Positions 34,118-45,140 are shown, counted from the stretch's first letter. The stretch is 64,000 bases of DNA from Prosopocoilus inquinatus (GCA_036172665.1 CM069872.1:52438101-52502100), one strand, 5' to 3'. A program made the numbers and translations. Notes: generated from the letters alone by a model not told the origin.

Positions 34118-34531
34118 CCTAGATTTGATTGACATTTAACAACATGTCGGAGAGTGTTCGGAAACACATCGTCAGATCATCCTTTTTTCAAGCTCCGCAT
34201 TGTCTACGAAATAGCAATATTATCTTTTATTCTTTCTAATCCACGGGAAAATCATATCAAGTTAGATTAGCCAACTATAAAATTTGAAAAAAAAAAACTT
34301 TCATTATGCTTTGACAGCAAGCATGGCCGCCTTGCATGAGGGACTTATTAGGTAGCAAATCCGCTTAAATTTGTCTGTCCCACTGCAATGTCTGGTCAAA
34401 AAGCGATCGTAGGATGTCGCCGTTTTATTGTTCATTGTTTATAAAATTTGAAATTATCAATGAAAATGACGTTGTGTTTCCGAACCCTCTCCGACATGTT
34501 GTTAAATGTCAATCAAATCTAGGGACCCTAG
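34110..34531. mobile_element. foldback element, about 420 bp, 57-bp inverted ends
   Basis: TAGGGTCCCTAGATTTGATT, then GACATTTAACAACATGTC.. and GTTCGGAAACAC, is mirrored at 34475-34531. The outer word GGGTCCCTAG also occurs in the array units to the left, so the exact left boundary is ambiguous. No ORF. Confidence 0.8.
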
Positions 34532-34850
34532 TAGGGACCAACGCAATTTCAAATGAATTATTTGCAGTGTTCCCAACGTAAAACTCTGTTACGTTATTTG
34601 AAGAAAAAAAAACAATTTTCTTAAATGGAATGACTGATGGATCAAAATTCGAGTAAATGAGAGTCACATGGGATATACCTAAGTACATATTACAACAGGT
34701 CATTGTTCGTTGAATACTGTTTGAGGTTTAATAATGACTTTTCCATTAGCTATACGCGTGCTATTTATGTTCTAGTCCATTTACTAATTAATTAACGAAA
34801 CGATCCTTAGAGAGATAATTACTACAAAGTGGTCAAGTATAGAACTGTTT

Positions 34851-35605
34851 GAGTTGGCAATGCTGAATTTTATTTTGAAATTTGAAATGCTACAACTGGA
34901 TTAACTTCCTGTTTGTTGACAGGCTTGACGCTGACAGCCTTCAATATTGACAAGGGTTTCAGATTCCAGAAGCTGCGTTGGGCAATGCCATCTTTTTCAT
35001 CGATCACCTCTGAATTGAACTGAACTGCTTGAGTTGGCAATGCTGAATTTTATTTTGAAATGGTACAACTGGAGTAACTTCCTGTTTGTTGACAGGCTTG
35101 ACGCTGACAGCCTTTGATATTGAAAAGTGTTTCAGATTCCAGAAGCTGCGTTCGGCAATGTCATCTTTTTCATCGATCACCTCTGAATAGAACTAAACTG
35201 ATTGAGTTGGCAATGCTGAATTTTATTTTGAAATTTGAAATGGTACAACTGGAGTAACTTCCTCTTTGTTGACAGGTTGACGCTGACAGCCTTCAATATT
35301 GACAAGTTTTTCACATTTCCGAAGCTGCATTCTGCAATGCGATCTTCTTTATTAAATTTAAATTGTTCGGTTTATTCACTCTTACATACTGTGAAACGCA
35401 GTCGCTCTCCCTCACAGAGAGAGAATTGAGCGCATTGCCGAACTCGGCGCTCGACGTAACCTACAATTTTGTCGCCAAGTCAAATATCTGTCAAATTAAT
35501 CAACGAAACATATCCGGGTGCAGTGTTGCAAATACAAAAATAGAAACAGTTGAATAAGGAAGTGCTCTTAATTGTGTTGACAAACTCAAACAGTTCTACT
35601 TTGTA
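34851..35605 (+). repeat. 175-bp tandem array inside a foldback frame
   Basis: GAGTTGGCAATGCTGAATTT starts at 34851, 35031 and 35204 (spacings 180 and 173). Units carry GTTGACAGG-TTGACGCTGACAG and TTTTTCATCGATCACCTCTG. Outer words TAGAACTGTTTGAGTT (34840) and AACTCAAACAGTTCTA (35584) are inverted, so the array lies within a larger inverted-ended element. Frames at 35235-35557 are unsupported. Confidence 0.8.
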
Positions 35606-35900
35606 TAAGAATTATTATTATTACTATTTTAATCAATTTGGCAAACATGAGGCGGCGCCGGCGGCCATTTTATTTCCAAGACACGGTGCCAAAGGGAAAT
35701 CGCACGAATGACATTCATTCGTGAGCAGAGTGCCGCGAAAATTGAATTTGCGAGACCCTTCTTGTGGACTTTAACGCTCGTTATAATTTACATACACGTA
35801 TGTACGTGGACCGACCTGAAAGGAAGAGGAAATGAAGGGCGATTTGCACGGGAAATCTAATTTTGCAAGGCACAGAGAAAACATACAGTAAAATGGTAGA
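35606..35900. other. non-repetitive island
   Basis: GAATGACATTCATTC (35707-35721), a near-perfect dyad, and TACACGTATGTACGTG lie in otherwise unremarkable DNA. No gene seen. Confidence 0.3.
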
Positions 35901-35903
35901 GTG

Positions 35904-36567
35904 TTACAGTTTCCTGTAATTTTTTTCTCCTCGAAAATGACACTGTTTAAACACGACTTTACAGTCGGTCAAATGCATCACAGACATTAGGTGCTTTCTT
36001 TCGCTTAAAAGTTTGAATCATGTTTCGAATAGTTCGGACCTGAATTTCGCCTGACTTGAATTTTCGATTGACAGTTCATTTGTGAATCACCAAAATTCAA
36101 TCCAAACAAGTTTTAAAAATAGAGAGATTCAAAGAAAAGAATCAAAATACGTTTCGATCACGATTTTGTGAGCGAAAGAAAGCACCTTTGCAGTTCAATG
36201 CAATTTGGATTAGAACTCCTAACCACAATATACCTTTTATGATCCTGTATACGTATTTCGGCAGCTATGCTGCCATCTTCAGTAGATGACTTTTTTGCTG
36301 CGTAATCACAAGAGAATTCTTTACAGACTTTACAGATTTTACAAAAGTTTTGAGCTCGTCCACTCCAAAAAGCTACAAAAAATGTTATATTAAGTAGTAG
36401 TTAAAACTGCCATTTTGGAGAAAGAAAAATTACAGGAAACTGTAACTGCACAGTTTCTTTTTTTTTGCTTTCGACCGTACTTGAAACTGCCATTTTGGAG
36501 AAAGAAAAATTACAGGAAACTGTAACTGCACAGTTTCCTTTTTTTTTCTTGCTTTCGACCGTACTGC
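35904..36567. mobile_element. TTACAG-family element with duplicated right end
   Basis: Left end TTACAGTTTCCTGTAA at 35904, right ends TTACAGGAAACTGTAA at 36430 and again at 36510. The right 80 bp (CTGCCATTTTGGAGAAAGAA to GCTTTCGACCGTAC) is tandemly duplicated. GCTTTCGACCGTAC is the true outer terminus of the family. No coding capacity. Confidence 0.8.
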
Positions 36568-38155
36568 TGTAATCATCGCAGCTAATGTAAGTGTGAGTTT
36601 TAAGTTATCCCAATCGATTAGGTATTGTTTGCTTTCATTATCTATCTCTTTTCTCTTTTAATCTAATCTAGCAAACAATAAAATAAATAAATAACAGAGA
36701 CTGGCGCCTCCGCCATTTATTATTCGTATCGTTTCCTGCATCACTTACACTAACTACACGTACAGACTGCGTAATTAAAGTCGGTTATTAGCGTGTTATA
36801 CACAAAAGAAATGGATTACTAAATTGAAATAATGACGATAATAATAATAACAATGATGCTTTACTGTCACGTGCTTCCCCCAAGCTTCGAATTATTCACG
36901 GCGGCGGCGGCGCGCGGAGGAACGCTTCCTTGGCCGCGTTCAGAAATTGAGTACGGGGAGCGCTTTGGGTGTTTAAAATGGAAAGCAAAATGCTGAGGAA
37001 AATCATTTACATGAGAGAGAAAGAATATTATCCAGAGCGCGCTCTTTTTTATTCCCTTATCAACGGAAAAGTCTCCTACGACGATCGAAGAGGGGGTCGT
37101 AACGTCCCAATCAATGCTGCCAACTCAAAATTTATTCACCTCCGCAACAGATAACGTCAGCTACTTATCTTATTATTATTATTATCATCGGAGTTGGCGT
37201 TTCATAAAAATCAATAATAATTGCTCTCAATCTCGAGCGCGCAGATTCGGTTCTATTTCCTGGTGCATTCACTGCAGCCAACCGACGATTCATAACGGGG
37301 CTCCCGCCGACCTTTCTAAAAGGCAGAAATTAATAACATTCGTGACGATTAATTCAGCTGACCTCACCGTGCAACTTGCAACGGTTGTAACAAGTCTCCT
37401 TTTCGCCGTCTCTCTTCGTCTATTTGTCTGGAGGAGGAAGAGAAAGTAGGTGCGAATATTTTGCAGAATTCTCCGCCATTGTTTTTTTTTTTTTTCATTA
37501 AGTTCGAACGTGCGCCGTTAAATGCAACGTATAATTATTCAGTCCAGTCTCATAAACGTAGTGGGGATAATAAGAGGTACGGCTTTGTTAATAACGATAA
37601 GAGACACGTATCCACCTGTGGATGTGCCCCCCCCTCCCTCATCTCCCCCATCGCGAAGACGAGGGTGAAGACAAGGTCAAGCAGATCGAAAAGATATGAA
37701 ACTAGTTCTTATGCAAATGCCTCGTTCGTTCAGCTTGTTACGCTTTGCCTAATAATCCAAGAAACGTTACGCCGAACGAACTCCTCTAATGTCTTCCGGG
37801 CGAAAACAAAAAAAAAACAGTGGCGGCGCACGCTTACTTTCATGCTAATTCTTCATGATTGATGAATAATGATGAACTTTAAAAAAGACAGAGCCTTCTG
37901 CACCGCATCTGAGGGTCAGTTGTACCTACGAAAGGAGTTTAAGCCAACATTGAACTAAACCAAAGTGCTCAAAGTGTAATTGCCAAATGCCCTTAAGTTT
38001 CCCTCACTCTGGTTCAACTGAAAAGTAATTTATTTATTGTTAGGTTTAATTAAATTACGCAGGTCACTTTTCGCCCAAGCATGGAATTTCTGAACGTAGC
38101 CGCCGCACATATTTGCAATTAAATAAACGAAAATCCTCTAGTTCTTTACCGGATA
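36568..38155. other. largest non-repetitive stretch of the left half
   Basis: Frames at 36969-37154, 37114-37449 and 37461-37862 (133 aa, low-complexity start of Phe and Lys/Arg/Ser-rich) have no recognised domain and no promoter or splice context. GCGGCGGCGGCGCGCGG at 36901-36917 and a (TTA)n run at 37170 are the main compositional marks. I call it non-coding or regulatory. Confidence 0.35.
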
Positions 38156-38159
38156 ATAT

Positions 38160-38690
38160 GAAAAATGACGGAAACGACGTAGCGTGTCCAGAATTTTAAG
38201 TTGGAAATACTGCAGATAATCTCTTCTGAAAGTTTCGAGTGAATCTTGAGATGTACCTCGGCTACGAGTACAAGCTCCGACTTCCTTCGGCTTCCCTCTT
38301 ATGCTGCGACAGTTTTCGTTTTCGCTGCTTTTAAAAATGAAAAATTACGGACAAGACGTAGTTTACGCAGAATTTTAAGTTGGATATGCTGCAGATAGCC
38401 TCTTCTGAAAGTTTCGAGCGAATCTTCAGATGTACCTCAGCCACGAACACAAGCTCCGCCTTCCTTTGGCTTCCCTCTTTTGCTGCCACAGTTTTCGTTT
38501 TCGCTGCTTTAAAAATGAAAAATGACGGAAATGACGTAGCATGTGCAGAATACTAAGTTGGAAGTACTGCAGATAACCTCTTCTGAAAGTTTCGAGCGAA
38601 TCTTGAGATGTACCTCAGCTACGAACACAAGCTCTGACTTCCTTCGGCTTCCTTCTTTTGCCGTGACAGTTTTCGTTGCTTTAAAAAAAA
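38160..38690 (+). repeat. 179-bp tandem array, three units
   Basis: GAAAAATGACGGA or GAAAAATTACGGA starts at 38160, 38339 and 38517. Every unit holds the shared cassette GAATCTTGAGATGTACCTC (38241, 38420, 38598) followed by ACAAGCTC-GACTTCCTTCGGC. The order CTTCCTTCGGCTTCCCTCTT also occurs at the right end of the 193-bp array (about 5630, 5970, 6040). Confidence 0.85.
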
Positions 38691-38721
38691 TGCGTGGCAA
38701 GAGGATATATAATGATGTTAA

Positions 38722-38739
38722 GGGGGGGGGGGGGGGGGG
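38722..38739 (+). repeat. G18 homopolymer
   Basis: Eighteen consecutive G, the longest G or C run in the window. Length should be regarded as approximate because such runs are error-prone in sequencing. Confidence 0.75.
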
Positions 38740-38795
38740 AGGTAGTCGCCCTTATGTATTCATGTACTCTCTGAGAAGCAAAAAAAGTATACAGA

Positions 38796-38964
38796 TTACA
38801 GTTTCCTGTAATTACTCTTTCCGAAAATGGCAGTGATTAAAGACGACTTCACAGATAACATTTTAAAAATTTAAAACCTTTCAAAATTAACAAGTAAAGT
38901 AAAATCTGTGAATTCGTCTTTAATCTACGGCATTTAGAGGAATAATAATTACAGGAAACTGTAA
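38796..38964. mobile_element. TTACAG-family element, 169 bp
   Basis: TTACAGTTTCCTGTAATTAC at the left and TTACAGGAAACTGTAATTTG at the right are inverted. Sub-terminal AGACGACTTCACAGAT and ATCTGTGAATTCGTCTTTAA extend the pairing inward, leaving almost no unpaired centre. Confidence 0.85.
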
Positions 38965-39735
38965 TTTGTCTACTTTTGGTTTTAACTGTAATTATGACGT
39001 AACTGTAATTTTTAGAGCTTGTACAGTGGCTGAGGTAAGTTTCAATGTTCGCTCGTGAAGCCCTTTTTTATATTCAAAGAGACAACCATATTTTTTTTTA
39101 ATAATAATCTTTTCAAAATAATTTACCACACGTTTACCAAATTAATAAAAGTTAAAGGTTCCATCATGACGAACCTTCGCAATAGGTTTTACACGTACGT
39201 CGGACGGGACGAATCAATTACATTTAAACGATCTAAAGACTTTTTCAGGTGCAACGAAATTTCGTAAATTAAAATTTTAAATATAAAAAGGTTAATGAAG
39301 TTGGTTCTGCCTTCGAATAACGCGCAAACGGGGTTTTCCCCGGAGATCTGAGGCAAACACGTAAAAGGGAAGGTTTAGGCTTTCCGGAACCCATTGTCTT
39401 TGATATTACTGGAAAAAAGCGTTGAAATGCATTCAAATTAATGCTACAGCACGGATCGTTCCATCATCGTTAAGATTTGAAGCCCCGGCCCCTACTTCCA
39501 CAGTTCCCAACGTTATCGATCTTCGCCGTATATATAAGAGCTTTTATTTTCAGCCACCGGCGCTTTTTATCTTATTGGTATCCCGGTATACCTATTAGGT
39601 ATACTTCCACATAGAAAATTACGTTTCCTGCGAATTCTCGCCGCCTCACACGATGATTGATGTTGATGTTGTGTTGTGTAACAGAAAGCGTTTCTGGATG
39701 GGAAATAATCCAGGTCCACCTGGAGGGTGCTCGGA
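38965..39735. other. unassigned stretch with one cassette copy
   Basis: GGCTGAGGTAAGTTTCAATG at about 39031 is a diverged inverted copy of the shared GTACCTCAGCC cassette. The 70-codon frame at 39055-39267 has no domain. TATATATAAGAG at 39530 is TATA-like without a clear initiator. Confidence 0.35.
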
Positions 39736-39739
39736 TGTA

Positions 39740-40115
39740 TTTACGGCCGAAAGCGCAAAAAATAATAATAATAGATTACAGATTCCTGTAATTTTTCTTT
39801 ATCAAAAATGGTGCTGTTTAAATGAGACTTAAGTGTTTTAAGTGTCGCGCAGGTGACACTTAAAAATTATGATGCCTGGGGTTTCACACTTCCGGCGTAC
39901 GGCATCCAGCAGCATTCGAAATCCTTTTCGTGATTGGTTGATTTAAAATCCTAACGTTCCGAAATTCTAAATCAACCAATGACGAACAGGATTCCGAATA
40001 CTGCCGTTTCAGATTAGACAAGCTCAAAACCTAAAAAATAAAATCAGTTCAATCACGTTTGGAGAAAGAAACGTTACAGGAAACTGCAATTTAACGTTTT
40101 GCTTTCGATCGTAGT
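39740..40115. mobile_element. TTACAG-family element, about 375 bp
   Basis: Outer ACGGCCGAAAGC at the left and GCTTTCGATCGTA at the right bracket inner ends at 39776 (TTACAGATTCCTGTAA) and 40074 (TTACAGGAAACTGCAA). Both inner words carry one change from the family core. An internal dyad runs between GATTGGTTGATTTAAAATCC and AATTCTAAATCAACCAATGA. Confidence 0.8.
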
Positions 40116-40427
40116 TGCGTGAAGTTAGCAGCGCCAAGTCGAGAACTCCTCGAGCAATAAATACAGAATGCCCAAGAAAAGTTATTCATTCGCCGAGGGA
40201 TTATTCCCGAAACTTTCCGATGTAAATTTCAGCAGGCCCCTCCGAATTGATGGAAATTGATTTCCGAGTTTTAGAGAGAACCCGATTTCCTCTTGCGTAC
40301 ATACACGGATCTTTAATTAAAAACTTCTTATTGTTGCTTTAGGAAGAGGAGTAAAGTTGAAACTAACAAGGTTACTGTCTCGCCTTCAAATATAATAAGT
40401 CTAGATGCGTCGAACTGAACACAATCT

Positions 40428-40833
40428 TTACGGTCGGAAGCAGAAAATATCAGACAATAATTACAGTTTCCTGTAATTTTGCTTTCGTCGAAACAGTACT
40501 GTTTAAGTATGACTTCCCCGATTTTTACAAATGTTTAGAGCTTGCCCAATCTGAAATCTTTTAAAAGATTTTAAATGGCACCTGTGACTGCCGATTTTTA
40601 CAAAAGTTTTGAGCTTTTTTGAATTTTTGTGTGTAAATCAAACCTCTATCTATCAATTTGATGACAGTGTCAAATTTGACAAATCCGTAACAGGAATTAG
40701 AGTGATTTGAAAGACGTCTAGAAACTTCTGATTTAGGATCAGTTTACACTGTCAAAAGATTGCATTTGTCAAAGTGCGCCAGTTGTCAAAGGAAAGAAAA
40801 TTACAGGAAACTGTAATTTGCATTCGGCTGTGT
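40428..40833. mobile_element. TTACAG-family element, about 405 bp
   Basis: Left ACGGTCGGAAGC then TTACAGTTTCCTGTAA at 40461-40476; right TTACAGGAAACTGTAA at 40801-40816. Internal direct repeat GATTTTTACAAA-GTTT-GAGC at 40519 and 40592. Confidence 0.8.
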
Positions 40834-41106
40834 CAAAATAGGAGGCAGCAATTATTTAGCTACGGAAATGAAGCTTTGATTTGAATTTTCGCCGTTCATT
40901 TGGTTTCGGGAGAATTGTTGCGAAAGCAAAGATAACAAATTGGTACGTAAAAACTTGCACGTTTCGCGTACATCTGGCAAACATCTTCCGAAGGCAGATG
41001 CCTCAAACTGTATCACTAAACATCAATTGCCGCACACCGATGTATACGTACTCGTAATACTTTAATAAGTCCTCGAAAAATTAATTTTTTGGAACCCCCA
41101 TCTACT

Positions 41107-42771
41107 CGTGTTTAATCTTTTGATCATTTGAATTACGAAGATGTAAAAACGTTCCGAAACTGATAGTCATTTGTTTGTCCACAAAATCGAGCAGGAAATG
41201 TCCTGAAACTTTTCTAATTTAAGCTACTTCGTGAAATTCCAAACAGAAAAGTTGGCTATTGCAGCCATTTTCCGTGAACACAGATTTCGTTAATGAATCA
41301 TTCATAAAATGACATTCTGAACGCGATGCGATGACAAAAAAAACCTAACCTAATATTCCGTTTAAAAAAGTTGAAAACAATTGAAAATCTCGAACACCTG
41401 ATTGTCATTTGTTTTTTTTTCTTTTTTATTTTTTGAAAGTACCACAAAATAAAGAAGGAACGTTCTAAAAAACTTTCCTAATTTAAGTTACTTCGTAAAA
41501 ATACTGTTACAGCCGCGACGCGCAAATAGATCTATTTTTAGCACTATTCACGCCATCTTGCGTCACAGAACGTTACCGAAGCTTCGCGTTCATTCTAGTA
41601 AGTTCGAGCAAAACAGGGATCTATTATAAAAGTCGTAACGGTCGGCCAGGAGTTGAGTTATTAAGTTAAGTTGACATTCGGAACGCGATGCGATGACAAA
41701 AAAAACCTAACCTAATGTTCCGTTTAAAAAAGTTGAAGACAATTGAAAATCTCGAACACCTGATTGTCATTTGTTTTTGTTTTTTTTTTTTTTTTGATTT
41801 TTTAAAAGTACCACAGAATCGAGAAGGAAACGTCCTAAAAAAACTTTCCTAATTTAAGTTACTTCGTAAAAATACTGTTAGAGCCGCGACGCGCAAATAG
41901 ATCTATTTTTAGCACCAGTCACGTCAGCTTGCGTCGCAGAACGTTACCCAAGCTTCGCGTTCATTCTAGTAAGTTCGAGCAAAACAGGGATCTATTATAA
42001 AAGTCGTAACGGTCGGCCAGGAGTTGAGTTATTAAGTTAAGTTGACATTCGGAACGCGATGCGATGACAAAAAAAAACCTAACCTAACGTTCCGTTTGCA
42101 AAAGTTGAAGACAATTGAAAATCTCGAACACCTGATTGTCATTTGTTTTTGTTTTTTTTTTTTTTGCTTTTTTAAAAGTACCACAGAATCGAGAAGGAAA
42201 CGTCCTAAAAAAACTTTCCTAATTTAAGTTACTTCGTAAAAATACTGTTACAGCCGCGACGCGCAAATAGATCTATTTTTAGCACCAGTCACGCCAGCTT
42301 GCGTCGCAGAACGTTACTGAAGCTTCGCGTTCATTCTAGTAAGTTCGAGCAAAACAGGGATCTATTATAAAAGTCGTAACGGTCGGCCAGGAGTTTAGTT
42401 ATTAAGTTAAGTTGACATTCGGAACGCGATGCGATGACAAAAAAAACCTAACCTAATGTTCCCTTTAAAAAAGTTGAAGACAATTGAAAATCTCGAAAAT
42501 CTGATTTTCATTTGTTTTTTTGTTTTTTTTGATTTTTTGAAAGTACCACAAAATCGAGAAGGAAACGTCCGAAAAAACTTTCCTAATTTAAGTTACTTCG
42601 TCAAAAAAAAAACTGTTACAGCCGCGACGCGCAAATAGATCTATTTTTAGCACCTGTCACGCCTTCTTGCGTCGCAGAACGTTACCGAAGCTTCGCGTTC
42701 ATTCTAGTAAGTTCGAGCAACAATACAAATAAGAAAGTTAGCTATTGTAGCGGCTTCCCATGAACTCCCTG
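41107..42771 (+). repeat. 368-bp array grown from a foldback-element arm
   Basis: GACATTC-GAACGCGATGCGATGAC recurs at 41311, 41673, 42043 and 42413 (362, 370, 370). About 165 bp of each unit (to CTAATTTAAGTTACTTCGT) equals the right arm of the 26993-27758 element. The other 205 bp (CAGCCGCGACGCGCAAATAG to GTAAGTTCGAGCAA) is unrelated to it. The array ends with the element's own terminus (AATACAAATAAG..CCATGAACTCCCTG, to 42771). The left flank 41107-41310 is a more diverged arm. Confidence 0.88.
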
Positions 42772-42849
42772 TATAAGTTAGTTAAGTAAACTGTTAAGTG
42801 GGTTACCAACACACATCATAATCAACTTTTCAGTTCTTCGTTACGGAGT

Positions 42850-43860
42850 TAGTTACTGCCAACAAATTTATTTAATGAAAAAAATTTCAATTTGATAGAA
42901 TTCTCAAAGTTTGTTAACGGCTGTACTTCAGACTTGTCTCGTTTAACGTAAGAGGGTCGCAACCACCGGTTAAAAATGGCTGCTTTTAGAGATGAATTCG
43001 TCAAGACGGCAACACTGCCAATGAATCTTGATGCAAATGCCTACCAATTCCAATACCAAATTAGACGCTCGGCACACTCTGAGTCAGTTAATTGAGAAAG
43101 TTTATCAAGTTTCGTGACAAAAAAATAATTTTTAGCGCCTTTAGTGCAGGCAACCATGTGAACTGCTGAGTTCGTTGGATTGCTTATACTAGGACTTTTC
43201 GTTTTTGTAGCAAAAATTTAATTCAGATATTTTTAGGCAAACTAACAGGTTATTAAAATTAATTATTGGTCATATTTTGTAAAGATAATTGAATAACGTG
43301 CTTCATTAATAACACCAGATAACTAATTAATCAAATTACTAATTTTCGTGCGCTTATTATTTCCGTGAAGAAATGAAAAACGGCATAAAATTTAAAACAA
43401 TTGCGTAACTGCAATCAATTGTGTCGATTTTCTTGATAAGAAATCGGGAAAAGTGAGGTTACGATTTAATAAAAATTAAATCAGAACCCCGTAAACGCGC
43501 GTAGTAAACAAACCTTTTAAACAGTGTTGCCAGATTGGCTTTCTCTGGAACACTAAAAGGCGTTTACGAAAATTGGAGCGGTACATGGATCGGGGTAGAA
43601 AAGTGAGATAGAACGAATGTGTTTAATGCAAGTAAGAGTGAGAGAATAGATTCACCGGTAGTTACTGCCAACAAATTTATTTAATGAAAAAAATTTCAAT
43701 TTGATAGAATTTTCAAAGTTTGTTAACGGCTGTACTTCAGACTTGTCTCGTTTAATATAGGAGGGTCGCAACCACCGGTTAAAAATCGCTAATTTTAGAG
43801 ATAAATTCGTCAAGACGGCAACACTGCCTACGAATCTTGATGCAAATGCCTACCAATTCG
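42850..43860 (+). repeat. 200-bp direct repeats 809 bp apart
   Basis: TAGTTACTGCCAACAAATTT to GCAAATGCCTACCAATTC occurs at 42850-43051 and 43659-43860 with few differences. Each copy contains GACGGCAACACTGCC. Between them lies the 375-bp dispersed segment 43084-43458. A large duplication or a long-ended element with internal sequence are both possible. Confidence 0.85.
43084..43458 (+). repeat. dispersed 380-bp repeat, copy 1
   Basis: Matches 48101-48482 over its full length, from TCAGT-AATTG to AAATCGGGAAAAGTGAGGTT, with perhaps 5-8 percent difference by eye. No ORF and no inverted ends seen. Confidence 0.85.
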
Positions 43861-43911
43861 CCTTCTAACATGTCCAGCTTCTAACGTTCTCGAATAGTTT
43901 GCAATTTTCGA

Positions 43912-44058
43912 GGATAGTCTCTTAACGCCCTTCTAGGATGGTTTCTAATTATCTAGGATAGTTTCTAATTATCTACGATAGTTTCTAATTATCCAGGATA
44001 GTCTCTAACATTCTAGGATAGTTTCTAATTATCCAGGATAGTTTCTAAATTTATAGGA
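43912..44058 (+). repeat. 20-bp minisatellite, about seven copies
   Basis: GGATAGTTTCTAATTATC-A repeats with an exact 20-bp period. Variants include CTCTAACATTCT and TTTCTAAATTTAT. The left copies (43912-43950) are the most degenerate. Confidence 0.9.
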
Positions 44059-44690
44059 CGTGATAGCTGAAATAGATTCGTTAGCATAAATGAATTTTTT
44101 TTACAAAATGTATAAGACATATTATCGCAATAACAAAATGCGTAAAATAACTGGAAAATCCGTCGCTAGCGGTCAGATGGAAAATTCTGACTCCGAGTAT
44201 GATTTCAACTGAGCTAGAACCAGCGGAAAATACGCTAAAATGGCAACACTGTTGACCACAGAGGCGCGATCGCAATCCAAGAGTTTCTTTCCAATTCATG
44301 GAATTACGACGTGGACGGGGGGGAACGCGTAGGCCATCGATCGATGAGGTCCCCTAGGAAAACTTCCATTAAATGCCAACCTCTCCTCTACTTAGACAAA
44401 CTGATGAAGGAAATTACACACGTCGTAAACATTTTTACGAGGGCGGTTAATGTCGAGTGGAAGAGAATTATTCACTTAACCCTCCAGCGAATTTCTCATT
44501 TCTCACATACATATGAATATCTTTTTAATGGATGGTCACATTCATCGCGCAGGTGGCTTTTTAGAAAACAAAAAACTTTACGTGGTTGACAAAGATCGTA
44601 ATCGTAAAGGGGACTCTACATGTTATGACGTATAGTCGCAAGAATTCTGTGTGCGTATGTAGGGTCCTCTTAACTTGCCTCGTGCATTTG
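44059..44690. other. unassigned stretch
   Basis: The plus frame at 44311-44589 and minus frame at 44081-44299 lack domains. GGCAACACTG lies at 44242-44251. No repeat structure recognised. Confidence 0.35.
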
Positions 44691-44697
44691 CTTTTTC

Positions 44698-45028
44698 CAT
44701 GCGGAAGTTAAATAATTGGAGGTGGAGGAGTAACAGGCAAGCAAAAAAAAGAAGCAGATTTTCGAACATACGCCCCCCCCCCCCCTCCTCCTCTTTTATG
44801 GCAAAAAATAAAGAGCATCAGAAAACATGTTTTGGACAAATGTGTATCCCCCTCTTTTATGGCAGAAAATAAAGACCATCAGAAAACATGTCCTAGACAA
44901 ATGTGTAGGTGATCAAGTGCGTGATACTCCATACTCCATTCGCTTTGCCATACTAAAGGCGCGCGAGTTGGACCAGTTTTCAATAGGGCTTGGTACACAG
45001 CGTCCTCCATATACTTAACTTCCATGGC
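44698..45028. mobile_element. MITE with CCATG..GGAAGTTAA ends
   Basis: Left CCATGCGGAAGTTAAATAAT..GGAGG and right CCTCCATATACTTAACTTCC..ATGG are inverted. Inside, a 61-bp unit (CTCTTTTATGGCA-AAAATAA to ACAAATGTGTA) is duplicated at 44791 and 44852, next to a C13 tract (44773-44785). A relic is at 19702-19862, and its right-end word flanks the palindrome at 21541. Confidence 0.7.
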
Positions 45029-45104
45029 TTTTCCTTCTCGTTGTTATGCAATGTCGCAGACGTTCAGCAATAAATAAAGCGTCAGAAGTGTTGACGATTT
45101 TCAC

Positions 45105-45128
45105 CGTTTATTTATTTATTTATTTATA
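45105..45128 (+). repeat. (TTTA)n microsatellite
   Basis: Five consecutive TTTA units immediately left of the 45141 element. Confidence 0.8.
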
Positions 45129-45140
45129 TATTATATTATA

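Noticed and set aside
36240..36290. Short word series around ATTTCGGCAGCTATGCTGCC as a separate mobile element
   Set aside because: It lies inside the 35904-36567 element and no boundaries or second copy could be found; it is at most a nested relic.
37461..37862. 133-codon plus-strand frame in non-repetitive DNA
   Set aside because: It begins with a poly-T-derived Phe run, has no domain, no upstream promoter or acceptor, and is of a length expected by chance in 64 kb.
41340..41360. Telomere-like AACCTAACC words
   Set aside because: Only two or three repeats occur and they belong to the 368-bp unit; no run of insect TTAGG repeats is present.
42850..43860. LTR retrotransposon with 200-bp terminal repeats
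   Set aside because: There is no primer-binding site, polypurine tract, TG..CA ends or coding body between the repeats; kept only as an option in the findings.
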